DNA of 64,000 bases from Falsiroseomonas stagni DSM 19981 (GTDB taxonomy: Bacteria; Pseudomonadota; Alphaproteobacteria; Acetobacterales; Acetobacteraceae), in assembly GCF_900114315.1 (NCBI RefSeq), contig NZ_FOSQ01000002.1:620001-684000 (forward strand), in the 5' to 3' direction. Within the stretch, counting starts at the first letter, position 1, and each line of letters opens with the position of its first letter. The notes beneath the pieces were generated by a model that did no database searches, had not been told where the DNA came from, and was given only the letters and a program-made list of their open reading frames with translations. A program made the translations under genes and the position numbers. This document shows positions 1-18,525 of this stretch, piece by piece.

Positions 1-571
1 AATTGAAGGCGTGCAGCACGTAGCGGATGCCGTAGCGCCGCATCCGCTGCGCGAAGGCGGCGGGATCGCCATTGATCGTCTCCGCATTCGCGAAGGCGCC
101 GCCCAGCACGATGTCCATCTCCGGATCGAGCGCGCGCAGCCGCTTCGCCACCCCGCCCACTTCCTTCCAGGAAAGGTAGAAGGTGGAGGAGATGCCGACC
201 AGCGGCGGCCGCCGGCAGTTCCGGTACGCCTCCTCGAACCAGTCCCACTCGCTGTCGAGGTTGTTGATGACCCGCACGCGATAGCCGAACTGGGCGAGGT
301 AGTTGATGAGGTGGACACCCGCCATGGAGGGCAGGTTCCAGATGTTCAGCATCTCCCGCCGCTGCTGCCAGTCGCCCTGCTCGAAGTAGCGGCCATGCAC
401 ACGGCGATTGATGTAGTCGAGGTGGGATCGGAAGCGCCCCTCATGCAGCACCATCCGGGGATAGACGAGGTGCTTGTAGAGGTCGCTGCGGTCCAGCGGC
501 AGGTTGCCGAAGCCCTCATAGTCCACGACATTGGACTGCGTGACCAGGATGAGGTCGAGCTGGTCATCCAT
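1..571 (-). CDS. B12-binding radical SAM protein, N-terminal part (truncated by window edge)
   Basis: The visible 190 residues form a cobalamin-binding Rossmann domain of the kind that precedes a radical SAM core. It has a helix resembling GVHLINYLAQFGY, a strand with VGISSTF, and a later VLGGAFAN strand-turn. Known family members methylate unactivated carbons or phosphorus, or remodel antibiotic precursors. The radical SAM CxxxCxxC core would lie beyond the left edge, so class and substrate cannot be read. The start is ATG at 571, which overlaps the TGA of the upstream MaoC gene (564-566). The two are therefore probably one minus-strand unit, divergent from the FkbH/PKS operon. Membership of the biosynthetic cluster is inferred from position only. 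Confidence 0.7.
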   Translation of the reverse strand, partial: MDDQLDLILVTQSNVVDYEGFGNLPLDRSDLYKHLVYPRMVLHEGRFRSHLDYINRRVHGRYFEQGDWQQRREMLNIWNLPSMAGVHLINYLAQFGYRVRVINNLDSEWDWFEEAYRNCRRPPLVGISSTFYLSWKEVGGVAKRLRALDPEMDIVLGGAFANAETINGDPAAFAQRMRRYGIRYVLHAFN

Positions 572-1010
572 GCGCGCCGGCCTCCGTGGTGAAACCGACG
601 GTCGCCTTGCCGCGCGCGACCACGGCGCCGGCTTCGTCCGTCGCCTCGATCCGCAGCACGAGGGAGCGCACGGCGTCCGACACCTGATCCACCGTTCCGG
701 CGACCGTCACCCGCGTACCCACGATCACCGGCGCAACGAAGGACATGTTGACCCCCAGCAGCAAGGCGTTCCGCCCGGGCAGGACCATCCCGATCAGGCG
801 GGAGACATAGCCCACCAGCAGCGCCCCATGCGCCACACGGCCAGCGAACCCACGGGATGTTGCGAAGCCGGCATCAACATGCAAGGGGCTGCGGTCCCCG
901 GTCAGCGCCGCAAAGCCGTCCACGGCGTCCAAATCCATGAGACACGTGATCTCCGCCCGATGCCCGGGGACGACGTCCTCGAACTGCAGAGCCGACGCTT
1001 CGGAGGCCAC
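564..1010 (-). CDS. MaoC-family (R)-specific enoyl hydratase
   Basis: About 148 residues with a single hotdog fold. The MaoC hydratase signature is visible as DxxxFAxLTGDxSPLHVD followed by a GFAGRVAHGALL segment; the Asp and His of these motifs are the usual catalytic pair. Family members reversibly hydrate enoyl-CoA or enoyl-ACP to the (R)-3-hydroxyacyl form. No ATG lies at the N-terminus. I chose GTG at 1010 because a GGGGAC stretch sits about 9 nt upstream; an in-frame TTG at 1082 would add 24 residues that look non-conserved. The stop overlaps the start of the B12-radical SAM gene. It is divergent from the FkbH gene and may serve the same pathway, but a housekeeping acyl-CoA role is possible. 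Confidence 0.8.
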   Translation of the reverse strand: MASEASALQFEDVVPGHRAEITCLMDLDAVDGFAALTGDRSPLHVDAGFATSRGFAGRVAHGALLVGYVSRLIGMVLPGRNALLLGVNMSFVAPVIVGTRVTVAGTVDQVSDAVRSLVLRIEATDEAGAVVARGKATVGFTTEAGAHG

Positions 1011-1138
1011 GCGATTCCAGTCCCCAGCTTGATTTCCTTGTGCCACGTTACGATCCCGCCGATCAAGCGCGACGCTTTGCAATGGAGTCCGGCGCAGATA
1101 TCCTGTACCGGAACATCGTGGAGGAAGGTCGGGTCAGG

Positions 1139-3004
1139 ATGCCCTTGGATACGATGGACCGCACCCGGGTGAAGGACGGCATCGCCCGTGCCCGCGCGGC
1201 CGTCGCCGAGGGCGATGTCCCGGCCGCCCTGGCCATCCTGCGCGCGACCATCGGGGCGGAGACGGATTTCCTCGACCAGCTTCGCGCAGCCCGGCTGACC
1301 AGCGGAATCGATGGCGCCGCCCACGGCCTCAGGCCGCTGCGCCTGGCCATCGCCGGCGCCACGACGCTCGATCACCTGATCCCGCCGCTGCAACTCTGGC
1401 TGACCCTGGCCGGCTTCGCGCCCGCCATCCACCTGGCCCCCTTCGACACCGCCACTGCCTCCATTCTCGATCCCGGCAGCGAACTCCACGCCTTCCGCCC
1501 CGATCTGGTCTGGCTCTTCACCACCCATCGCGACCACGACCTGGCTCTTGCCCCCGGCGCCACGCCGGATGCCGTCCGCGCCGCCGTCTCCCGCGCCGTC
1601 GCCGCCCGCGTCGCGCTGTGGGATGCGTTGCGGGCCCGGGGCTGCCTCGTGATGGAGAACAACGCGCCGGTGCCGGCGGATGACGCTGCCGGCAACCTGT
1701 CGGGCGCGGCCTCCTGGGGCGGTCGCACGGCGCTCCGCCTCCTCAATGCCGAACTCGCCTTCGCGGCACCATCCGGCGTCGTGCTGTTCGACCTGGATCA
1801 TGTCGCCGCACGGCATGGCCGCCGCGCCTGGCACGATCCGCGCTACTGGTTCCACTCCAAGCATGCGGTGGCGCCGGATGCGACCGGCGTGCTCGCCCAT
1901 GCCGCGGCCCGCCTCATCGCCGGCGCGCGGGGCCTCGCCCGCAAATGCCTGGTGCTCGACCTCGACAACACGCTCTGGGGCGGCGTCATCGGTGATGACG
2001 GGCTGGCCGGCATCGCGCTCGGCAGCGGCGCGGCCGGTGAGGCCTTCGTGGCCTTCCAGGCGCATGTGAAGGCGCTGAAGGACCGCGGCATCATCCTCGC
2101 CGCCTGCTCCAAGAACGAACCCGAGACTGCTGCCCTGCCCTTCCGCGACCATCCCGACACGGTGCTGCGGCTGGAGGATTTCGCCGTCTTCCGCGCGGGC
2201 TGGGGCAACAAGGCGGATGCGGTGCGCGATATCGCCACCACGCTCGACATCGGGCTCGATGCGCTGGTCTTCATCGACGACAACCCGATGGAGCGCGACA
2301 TCGTCCGCCAGCACCTGCCCGATGTCGCGGTGCCGGAGATGCCGGAGGACCCCGCCCACTACATCGCCGCCCTCGAAGCCGGCGCCTGGTTCGAGGCCAC
2401 GGGCTTCAATGCGGAGGATGCCGCCCGCACGCGCCTCTATGCGGAGAATGCGCAACGCGCGGAACACCGCGCCAGCTTCGTCGACATGCAAGGCTACCTC
2501 GCCAGCCTGGAGATGGTCGCCACCACCGGCGGCGCCGATGCCTTCCACCTCCCCCGCATCGCGCAGCTCATCGGCAAGAGCAACCAGTTCCACCTGACCG
2601 GCACGCGGCCGACGGAGGCCGAGATCGCCGCCCTGGCGCGCGATCCCGCCTGGACGGTGCTGCATATCCGCCTGCGCGACCGCTTCGGCGACAACGGCCT
2701 GATCGCCGCCCTGCTCCTCCACCAGCAGGGCCCGGACCTGCTCGTCCATACCTGGGCGATGAGCTGCCGAGTCCTGGCGCGCGGCATGGAGGAATTCACC
2801 GCCAACCTCATCCTCCGCGATGCAAGGCGCCGCGGCTGCACGCGCATCCTCGGCCGCTTCGTGCCCTCGGCGAAGAACCAGCTCGTCGCCGGCCTCTATT
2901 CCCGGCTCGGCTTCACCCTGGCCGGGGAGGAACAGGGCGCAAGCCTGTTCGCCGCCCCGGCGGATCGCGACCCCTGGCCCACCATGGTGCACCACGATGC
3001 CTGA
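1139..3004 (+). CDS. FkbH-like HAD-superfamily glyceryl-ACP loading enzyme
   Basis: About 621 residues. The HAD phosphatase motif I is clear (LDLDNTLWGGV, D274 and D276), followed by SKN and FIDDNPMER motifs. The C-terminal third resembles a GNAT fold, as in FkbH and its relatives. FkbH proteins take the C3 unit from 1,3-bisphosphoglycerate, dephosphorylate it and load it on an ACP as a PKS starter or extender; some homologues give lactyl units. The immediately overlapping free ACP gene (2997) fits as acceptor. Start choice: ATG at 1139 follows a GGTCAGG stretch. In-frame ATG 1082 and GTG 1040 exist upstream but would run into the divergent MaoC promoter region. Substrate is inferred from family. 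Confidence 0.88.
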   Translation: MPLDTMDRTRVKDGIARARAAVAEGDVPAALAILRATIGAETDFLDQLRAARLTSGIDGAAHGLRPLRLAIAGATTLDHLIPPLQLWLTLAGFAPAIHLAPFDTATASILDPGSELHAFRPDLVWLFTTHRDHDLALAPGATPDAVRAAVSRAVAARVALWDALRARGCLVMENNAPVPADDAAGNLSGAASWGGRTALRLLNAELAFAAPSGVVLFDLDHVAARHGRRAWHDPRYWFHSKHAVAPDATGVLAHAAARLIAGARGLARKCLVLDLDNTLWGGVIGDDGLAGIALGSGAAGEAFVAFQAHVKALKDRGIILAACSKNEPETAALPFRDHPDTVLRLEDFAVFRAGWGNKADAVRDIATTLDIGLDALVFIDDNPMERDIVRQHLPDVAVPEMPEDPAHYIAALEAGAWFEATGFNAEDAARTRLYAENAQRAEHRASFVDMQGYLASLEMVATTGGADAFHLPRIAQLIGKSNQFHLTGTRPTEAEIAALARDPAWTVLHIRLRDRFGDNGLIAALLLHQQGPDLLVHTWAMSCRVLARGMEEFTANLILRDARRRGCTRILGRFVPSAKNQLVAGLYSRLGFTLAGEEQGASLFAAPADRDPWPTMVHHDA

Positions 3005-3242
3005 CCGCGCGGCGATCCTCGAACGCCTGACCACCGTCTTCCGCGAGGTGTTCGAGGATGATGCCCTCACCATCGAGGACGCCACCACGGCGGACGACAT
3101 CGATGAGTGGGACAGCCTCCAGCACATCGTGCTGGTGCTGGCGGTGGAGCGGGAGTTCAAGGTCCGCCTGAACCCCGCCGAGGTCGGCAAGCTCGAGAAT
3201 GTCGGCGCCATGGCCGATTTGCTGGCTGCCCGCGCCGCATGA
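2997..3242 (+). CDS. stand-alone acyl carrier protein
   Basis: 81 residues with the 4'-phosphopantetheine attachment motif EWDSLQH around the modified Ser, a normal length for a free ACP. The ATG overlaps the last codons of the FkbH gene, and its TGA overlaps the ATG of the next gene, so translation is probably coupled. FkbH enzymes commonly use a dedicated free ACP, which makes this the likely carrier of the glycerate-derived starter. Its WDSL motif is closer to the ACP fused to the P450 downstream than to the GLDSLM motif of the three PKS ACPs, suggesting two ACP types in the pathway. Confidence 0.9.
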   Translation: MPDRAAILERLTTVFREVFEDDALTIEDATTADDIDEWDSLQHIVLVLAVEREFKVRLNPAEVGKLENVGAMADLLAARAA

Positions 3243-4387
3243 TGCGCCTGCTGAGCCCGAACGAGACGAAGTTCTGGCTGCTGGACCAGGTGGCGCCGAC
3301 CAACAGCATCGTCGTCCTGCAACGCCGATCGGCGGGCTTTCCCACCCAGGCGCCGCCGGGCTTCGACATCCCCGTCGCCCGCATCGGCCGCCGCGGCCGC
3401 CCGCGCTGGTCGGCGGCCACCACGCCGGGCGTCATCCGCCGCGTGACGCTCACCGCCGAAGCCGATTGGGTCGGGATCGCGGAACAGCTTCTCGACGCCC
3501 GCATCGGCACCGATGACAACCCGCCCTGGGAGGCTGTGGTCGCCGATCATCCCGGCGGCCAGACGCTGCTGCTCGCCGTCAGTCATGCGCTGACGGATTA
3601 CCGCACCGCGCTCGCCCTCGGCCGCGCCTTCGCGGAGGGCACGCCCGTCGGCGACCTCGCCCCGGCCTGCGAGGAATTGCTGCCCGACCGCGTCTTCGGG
3701 GATGAGGATGCCGGCGCGTTGATCGAGGGCTGGTGGTCGGACCGTGCCGGCGCGCGGTGGGAGGCACTCGGCCCCTCGCGCCTCACCGCCATCCTGCCGC
3801 CGGCATCCCGCACGCGCCTCACGCTGCATCGCTACGACGAAGCGGAGACGGCCCGCATCCTCGATCGCTGCGAGGCAGAGGGCGCCAGCCTCAGCAGCGC
3901 GCTTGCCATCGCGCTGCGCGATGCGGCGGGCACGGATGCCTGCGCCTTCTCCGTCGATCTCAGCCGCTTCATTCGTCCGGCCCTGCCCGCCGGCCCGGGC
4001 ATGGCCATCAGCCATGTCCATGCCGACCTCGCACCGGGCGATTTCTGGGAAGCCGCGCGCGACAACCGCGCCGTGGTCTTCGAACGGATCGAGGCCGGTG
4101 AGGCCGGCGACAGCCTCCTCATCCTGCCCCGCCTGCTGCAACGCCCCGGCACGCCGCCCGCCTGGCGCCGCTCCGGCCTCACCATCACCGGCGCCCCCAC
4201 CTGGCGCGCGGCCGGGGAGGACGGCTACGACCTCCAGCTCGTGCTCAGCGCCGCGCGCGCGGGCGGCGGCGTGGTGATCCCGACGCTATGGCGGGGGCAG
4301 TTGCAGCTGCTCGGCTGTTCGCCGGAAGACGATGTCGCCATGCCCCTCGCGCCCCTCGCGGCGGCGCTCCTGCGCGCCTGCGACTGA
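3239..4387 (+). CDS. condensation-like (PapA/C-domain fold) acyltransferase
   Basis: About 382 residues of the CoA-dependent/ACP-dependent acyltransferase superfamily (NRPS condensation domains, PapA5, BAHD). The catalytic HxxxD motif is seen as SHALTD, with H116 and D120. The DFG-type structural motif is not obvious in the C-terminal half. Such stand-alone proteins transfer an acyl group from an ACP to an alcohol or amine. Here it overlaps the free ACP by 4 nt and precedes the megasynthase by 19 nt, so it could esterify or offload the FkbH-loaded unit, or move it to the PKS. Which it does cannot be told from sequence. Confidence 0.75.
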   Translation: MMRLLSPNETKFWLLDQVAPTNSIVVLQRRSAGFPTQAPPGFDIPVARIGRRGRPRWSAATTPGVIRRVTLTAEADWVGIAEQLLDARIGTDDNPPWEAVVADHPGGQTLLLAVSHALTDYRTALALGRAFAEGTPVGDLAPACEELLPDRVFGDEDAGALIEGWWSDRAGARWEALGPSRLTAILPPASRTRLTLHRYDEAETARILDRCEAEGASLSSALAIALRDAAGTDACAFSVDLSRFIRPALPAGPGMAISHVHADLAPGDFWEAARDNRAVVFERIEAGEAGDSLLILPRLLQRPGTPPAWRRSGLTITGAPTWRAAGEDGYDLQLVLSAARAGGGVVIPTLWRGQLQLLGCSPEDDVAMPLAPLAAALLRACD

Positions 4388-4406
4388 CCGGAACGGAGCG
4401 CGCCCG

Positions 4407-14956
<10,550 letters not shown>

Positions 14957-14960
<4 letters not shown>

Positions 14961-16408
14961 CCGGCTGCCCCGTGCATTTCGACCTGCTGGACCCTGCCAT
15001 CCAGGCGGACCCGCACGCCGCCTATGCGGCGCTCCGCCAGCATTCGCCGGTGCATCGCCTCGACCGCCCGCCGATGTGGCTGGTGACACGGCATGCGGAT
15101 GTGGAGGCGGTGCTGCGCGATGCCGCGACCTACGCCTCCGACCTCGGCATGGACGTGCCGATCATGTCCATGGTGATGAAGGACGCGCCGGACCACACGC
15201 GGCTGCGCGGCACGGTCAACAGGGCCTTCACGCCGCGCGCCATCCAGCATTTGGCCCCCCGCATCACCGCCATCGCGGAGCAACTGGCGGCAGCGCTGCC
15301 CGACCGCGCGGAGATGGTGGAAGGCTTCGCCAACCCGCTCTCCGTCACCGTGATCTGCGAGATGCTGGGCGTGCCGCTCGACCAGCGGGATGCCCAAAGG
15401 GATGCGATGAACCGCTATGCCCGCGACGCCCTGCTGGCCGGCTTCGCCGCCACCGGCATGGGGCCGCCCGAATTGCTGGCGGAAGCGCGCATCGGCCTCG
15501 ACGCGCTGATGCGCATCCTCGACACGGCCATCGAGGATCACCTGGCAAACCCGCGCGACGACATCCTCGGTACCCTGGTGCAGGAGGAAAGCCGGGGCAC
15601 GCTGACGCGCGTGGAACTGCGCAACCTCTGCGCCCTGCTGCTGATCGGCGGGCATGAGACGACGGCCAACCTGATCGCCAGCGGCCTGCACTGGCTGGCG
15701 CAGGACGCCGCGCTCCTCACCCGCCTGCGCGCCCAGCCCGACCTCATCCCCCGCTTCGTCGAGGAGTTGGCCCGGCTGCGCCCGCCCCTGCAGCGCATCG
15801 CGCGCCGCACGACCCGGGCCGTGACGCTGGGCGGCACGCCGCTGCCGGAAGGCGCCATGCTCATGCTCTTCCCCGGTGCCGCGAACCGCGACGAGGCCCG
15901 CTGGCCCGATGCCGATACGCTTGACCTCGCGCGCGACAATCGCGGCCATCTCGGCTTCGGCACGGGCATCCACACCTGCCCCGGCGGTCCGCTCGCGCGG
16001 CTGGAGGCCCGGATCGCCTTCGAGGCGCTGCTGGCGCGCCTCGATGGCATCGCACTCGACCCCGCCCGCCCTGCGCGGCCCATCGTCGGCTACGCCGCGG
16101 GCAATCTCGGCTGGAACACACTCCCGCTGCTGTTGAGGAAACGCATGAGGCCCGTCATGGTGGAGGATGTCTTCGCGACGCTGCGCGCGCTGGTGGCGGA
16201 GACGCTGGAGATCGAGGAAGCCGACATCGATCGCACGACCAACGCCAAGACCACGCCGGAATGGGATTCGCTCGGCCATATGCGCATCCTGGCGGCGGTG
16301 GAGAAGCGCTTCGGCGTGAAGCTCCCGCGCCTCGCCGCCTATCGCGTCAAGGATGTGGGCGAGCTGGCGGCGCTGATCGAAACGACGCAGTCGCAGGCGG
16401 GCGCCTGA
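14957..16408 (+). CDS. cytochrome P450 fused to a C-terminal acyl carrier protein
   Basis: 483 residues in one uninterrupted frame. The P450 part (about 1-395) has the I-helix GGHETT with the oxygen-activating Thr235, ExxR in EELARLR, and the heme loop FGTGIHTCPGG with C341. The last 85 residues are an ACP with EWDSLGH (S438). ATG 14957 overlaps the megasynthase TGA by 4 nt. P450s that hydroxylate substrates tethered to carrier proteins are known, usually acting in trans on a PCP or ACP. A covalent fusion suggests that the acyl or aminoacyl substrate is presented on the enzyme's own carrier. An internal ATG near 16145 could give a free ACP as well. The N-terminal region is typical of bacterial class I P450s, so a separate ferredoxin is needed. 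Confidence 0.88.
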
Positions 16409-17634
16409 TGTCCGGCCTGCGGCGGACGGTCTTCCGCCCGCTCGATCCCGATTTCGTCGAGGATCCCTACCCCACCTATGACCGCCTGCGGCGGGAACAC
16501 CCGATCGGCTGGGCCACCACGCCCGCCCAGGGCTATGCCGGCTTCTGGTTCGTCAGCCGCTATGCCGACGTCAATGCCGGCCTCAAGGATGACCGCTTCG
16601 GGCGGGAGGTCGCGAAGGTCCTGCCGCCGGAAGCCTTCGTGCCGATCCTGGAAGCGCATCGCCCGCTCTACGCCATGATCGCGCAATGGATGCTGTTCAA
16701 GGATCCGCCCGACCATGCGCGGCTCCGCCGCATCGCCGCCCCCGTCTTCGCGCTGCGCCAGGTCAACGCCATGCGCCCGCGGATCGAGGCGCTGATCGAG
16801 GCCGCCTTCGCGCAGGTGCCGGAATACGGCCCCTTCGACATCATCTCCGACTTCTCCTCCCCGCTCTCGATCGACATCGTCTCCGACCTCATGGGCGTGC
16901 CGGAGGAAGACCATCCGCTGGTGCGCGGCTGGGTGCGGGAGATCACGCTCTCCCTCGACCTGGTGCGCACCCCCGAACGCATCGCCGCCGGCAGCCGCCG
17001 CGCGGCCGAACTCGTCGCCTATTTCGGCGCGCTGGTGTGCGCGCGCCGCGCGAAGCCGAAGGATGATTTCCTCGGCCTGCTCATCGCCGCGCATGACGCC
17101 GGCAGCTTCCTGACGGAGGAGGAGTTGCTCGCCTCCTGCGTCCTCTTCCTCTTCGCGGGGCATGAGGCGTCGTCGCTCCTCATCGGCAACGGGCTGCATG
17201 CGCTGGCGCAGAATCCGGCCGAATATGCGCGGCTCCGCGCCGGCGAGACGCAGGGCCGGCTCGTGGTCAGCGAATTGCTGCGCTACGACAGCCCGCAGCA
17301 GATCGCCTTCCGCCATGCGCTGGAGGATGTCGATTTCCTCGGCGTGTCCATCCGCCGCGGCCAGACGGTGGGCTTCGGCCTCGGCTCCGCGAACCGGGAC
17401 CCCGATATCTTTGCCGATCCCGATCGCCTGGACCTGTCGCGCCAGGAAACCCGCCACCTCGCCTTCGGCGCCGGCATCCATACCTGCGCGGGATCGAGCC
17501 TGGCGAATATCGAGGCGGAGATGGTCTTCGCCGTGATCGCCAGGCGCTTCCCGCGCATCGAGATCATCGCGGCGCAGCGGCAGGAAAGCATCCTGGTGCG
17601 CGGCCTGACGCGCCTCGTCATCGATTGCGGCTGA
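16408..17634 (+). CDS. cytochrome P450 (EryF-like I-helix)
   Basis: 408 residues, normal length for a soluble bacterial P450. The heme loop is FGAGIHTCAGSS (C360) and ExxR is seen in SELLRYD. The I-helix reads AGHEAS: the usual Thr is Ala254 with Ser255 next, the same pattern as P450eryF (AGFEAS), which relies on a substrate hydroxyl for proton delivery. ATG 16408 overlaps the previous TGA. It is the last gene of the biosynthetic operon, convergent with the IclR gene whose stop lies 7 nt beyond. A late oxidation on the released product is likely, but timing and site are not readable. Confidence 0.9.
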   Translation: MSGLRRTVFRPLDPDFVEDPYPTYDRLRREHPIGWATTPAQGYAGFWFVSRYADVNAGLKDDRFGREVAKVLPPEAFVPILEAHRPLYAMIAQWMLFKDPPDHARLRRIAAPVFALRQVNAMRPRIEALIEAAFAQVPEYGPFDIISDFSSPLSIDIVSDLMGVPEEDHPLVRGWVREITLSLDLVRTPERIAAGSRRAAELVAYFGALVCARRAKPKDDFLGLLIAAHDAGSFLTEEELLASCVLFLFAGHEASSLLIGNGLHALAQNPAEYARLRAGETQGRLVVSELLRYDSPQQIAFRHALEDVDFLGVSIRRGQTVGFGLGSANRDPDIFADPDRLDLSRQETRHLAFGAGIHTCAGSSLANIEAEMVFAVIARRFPRIEIIAAQRQESILVRGLTRLVIDCG

Positions 17635-17640
17635 GCGCCC

Positions 17641-18432
17641 TCACAGCAGCAGCGGCGATGCCTCCGCCGCCTCCTGCAGGAGGCGCGGCAGCCAGCGCGC
17701 GCGGAACGCCTCCCCTGTCTCGCCCTCCATCGGCATGCCGATATTGAGCGCGGCCACCACCCGCCCATCCTGCCGCGGCAGCGGCACGGCCAGCGACCGG
17801 AAGCCCAGTTCCGCCTCCTGCTCCACCAGCGCATGGCCCTCCGCCCGCGCGGCCGCCACCAGGTCCTGCAGCCGCGCCGGATCCGTCTCCGTCCGCGGCG
17901 TCACCGGGAAGGGGCGCAGCGCGGCCGCACTCTCCGCTTCCGGCAGATGCGCCAGCAGCACGCGGCCGAGCGCCGTGCAGAAGGCCGGCAGCCGGCTGCC
18001 GACCATGGTGGAGACGTTCAGCATCAGCCGCGGCCGCCCATAGGCCACGAAGACGATCTCCGCGCCATCCAACACCGCCGCCGAACAGGGCCCGCCCGCC
18101 TCCGCCGCCAGGCGCTCGCACAGCGGTTGCAGCACGGTGGAGACGCCGCTGGCGCCCAGGTAGCCCGCCGCCAGGCGCAGCACCCGCGGTGTCAGCCGGA
18201 ACAGCCTTCCGTCGCTTTCCACATGGCCGAGCACCACCAGCGTGTGCAGCGCGCGCCGCACGGTGGCGCGGGGAAGGTCAACGGCCCGCGCGACCTCCGC
18301 CAGCGTCATCTGCCGGCGCTCCGGCCCGAAGGCCTGCAGCACGGCCAGGCCGCGTGCCAGCGCCTCCAGGAAATCGGCGCCATGGCCGGCCTCCCGCCGC
18401 CGCGCGGCATGTTCCTCCCCGATCCGGGGCAT
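17641..18432 (-). CDS. IclR-family transcriptional regulator
   Basis: 263 residues. An N-terminal winged helix (about 20-85, with TLAEVARAVDLPRATVRRAL as recognition unit) is followed by a GAF-like effector domain, the layout of the PcaR/PcaU/PobR branch that senses aromatic acids. The start at 18432 is chosen over an ATG at 18480 because GGAGGG sits 4 nt upstream of it. It is divergent from the Rieske oxygenase gene, which it probably controls. A 15-bp imperfect palindrome in the shared 93-bp intergenic region is a candidate site. Confidence 0.88.
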   Translation of the reverse strand: MPRIGEEHAARRREAGHGADFLEALARGLAVLQAFGPERRQMTLAEVARAVDLPRATVRRALHTLVVLGHVESDGRLFRLTPRVLRLAAGYLGASGVSTVLQPLCERLAAEAGGPCSAAVLDGAEIVFVAYGRPRLMLNVSTMVGSRLPAFCTALGRVLLAHLPEAESAAALRPFPVTPRTETDPARLQDLVAAARAEGHALVEQEAELGFRSLAVPLPRQDGRVVAALNIGMPMEGETGEAFRARWLPRLLQEAAEASPLLL

Positions 18433-18489
18433 GGGCCCTCCAACTCTGTCTTGCCGGTTCGTCCGGGCGCGCTCTATCATCGCACAAGC

Positions 18490-18504
18490 GTTCGGTCAGT
18501 GAAC
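18490..18504. promoter_or_regulatory. candidate IclR operator (GTTC-N7-GAAC)
   Basis: An imperfect 15-bp palindrome with GTTC and GAAC ends lies between the IclR and Rieske genes, 22 nt before the GTG of the latter. Its length and ends resemble the 15-bp operators of PcaU-type regulators, which begin GTTCG. The match is by eye only, and chance occurrence is possible. Confidence 0.35.
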
Positions 18505-18525
18505 ACCTGTCCAGGAGTCACGCCC

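Noticed and set aside
902-4141. A 1079-residue minus-strand frame opposite the FkbH, ACP and acyltransferase genes.
   Set aside because: No recognisable domain and shadow-like composition; the plus-strand genes have clear motifs and coupled starts and stops.
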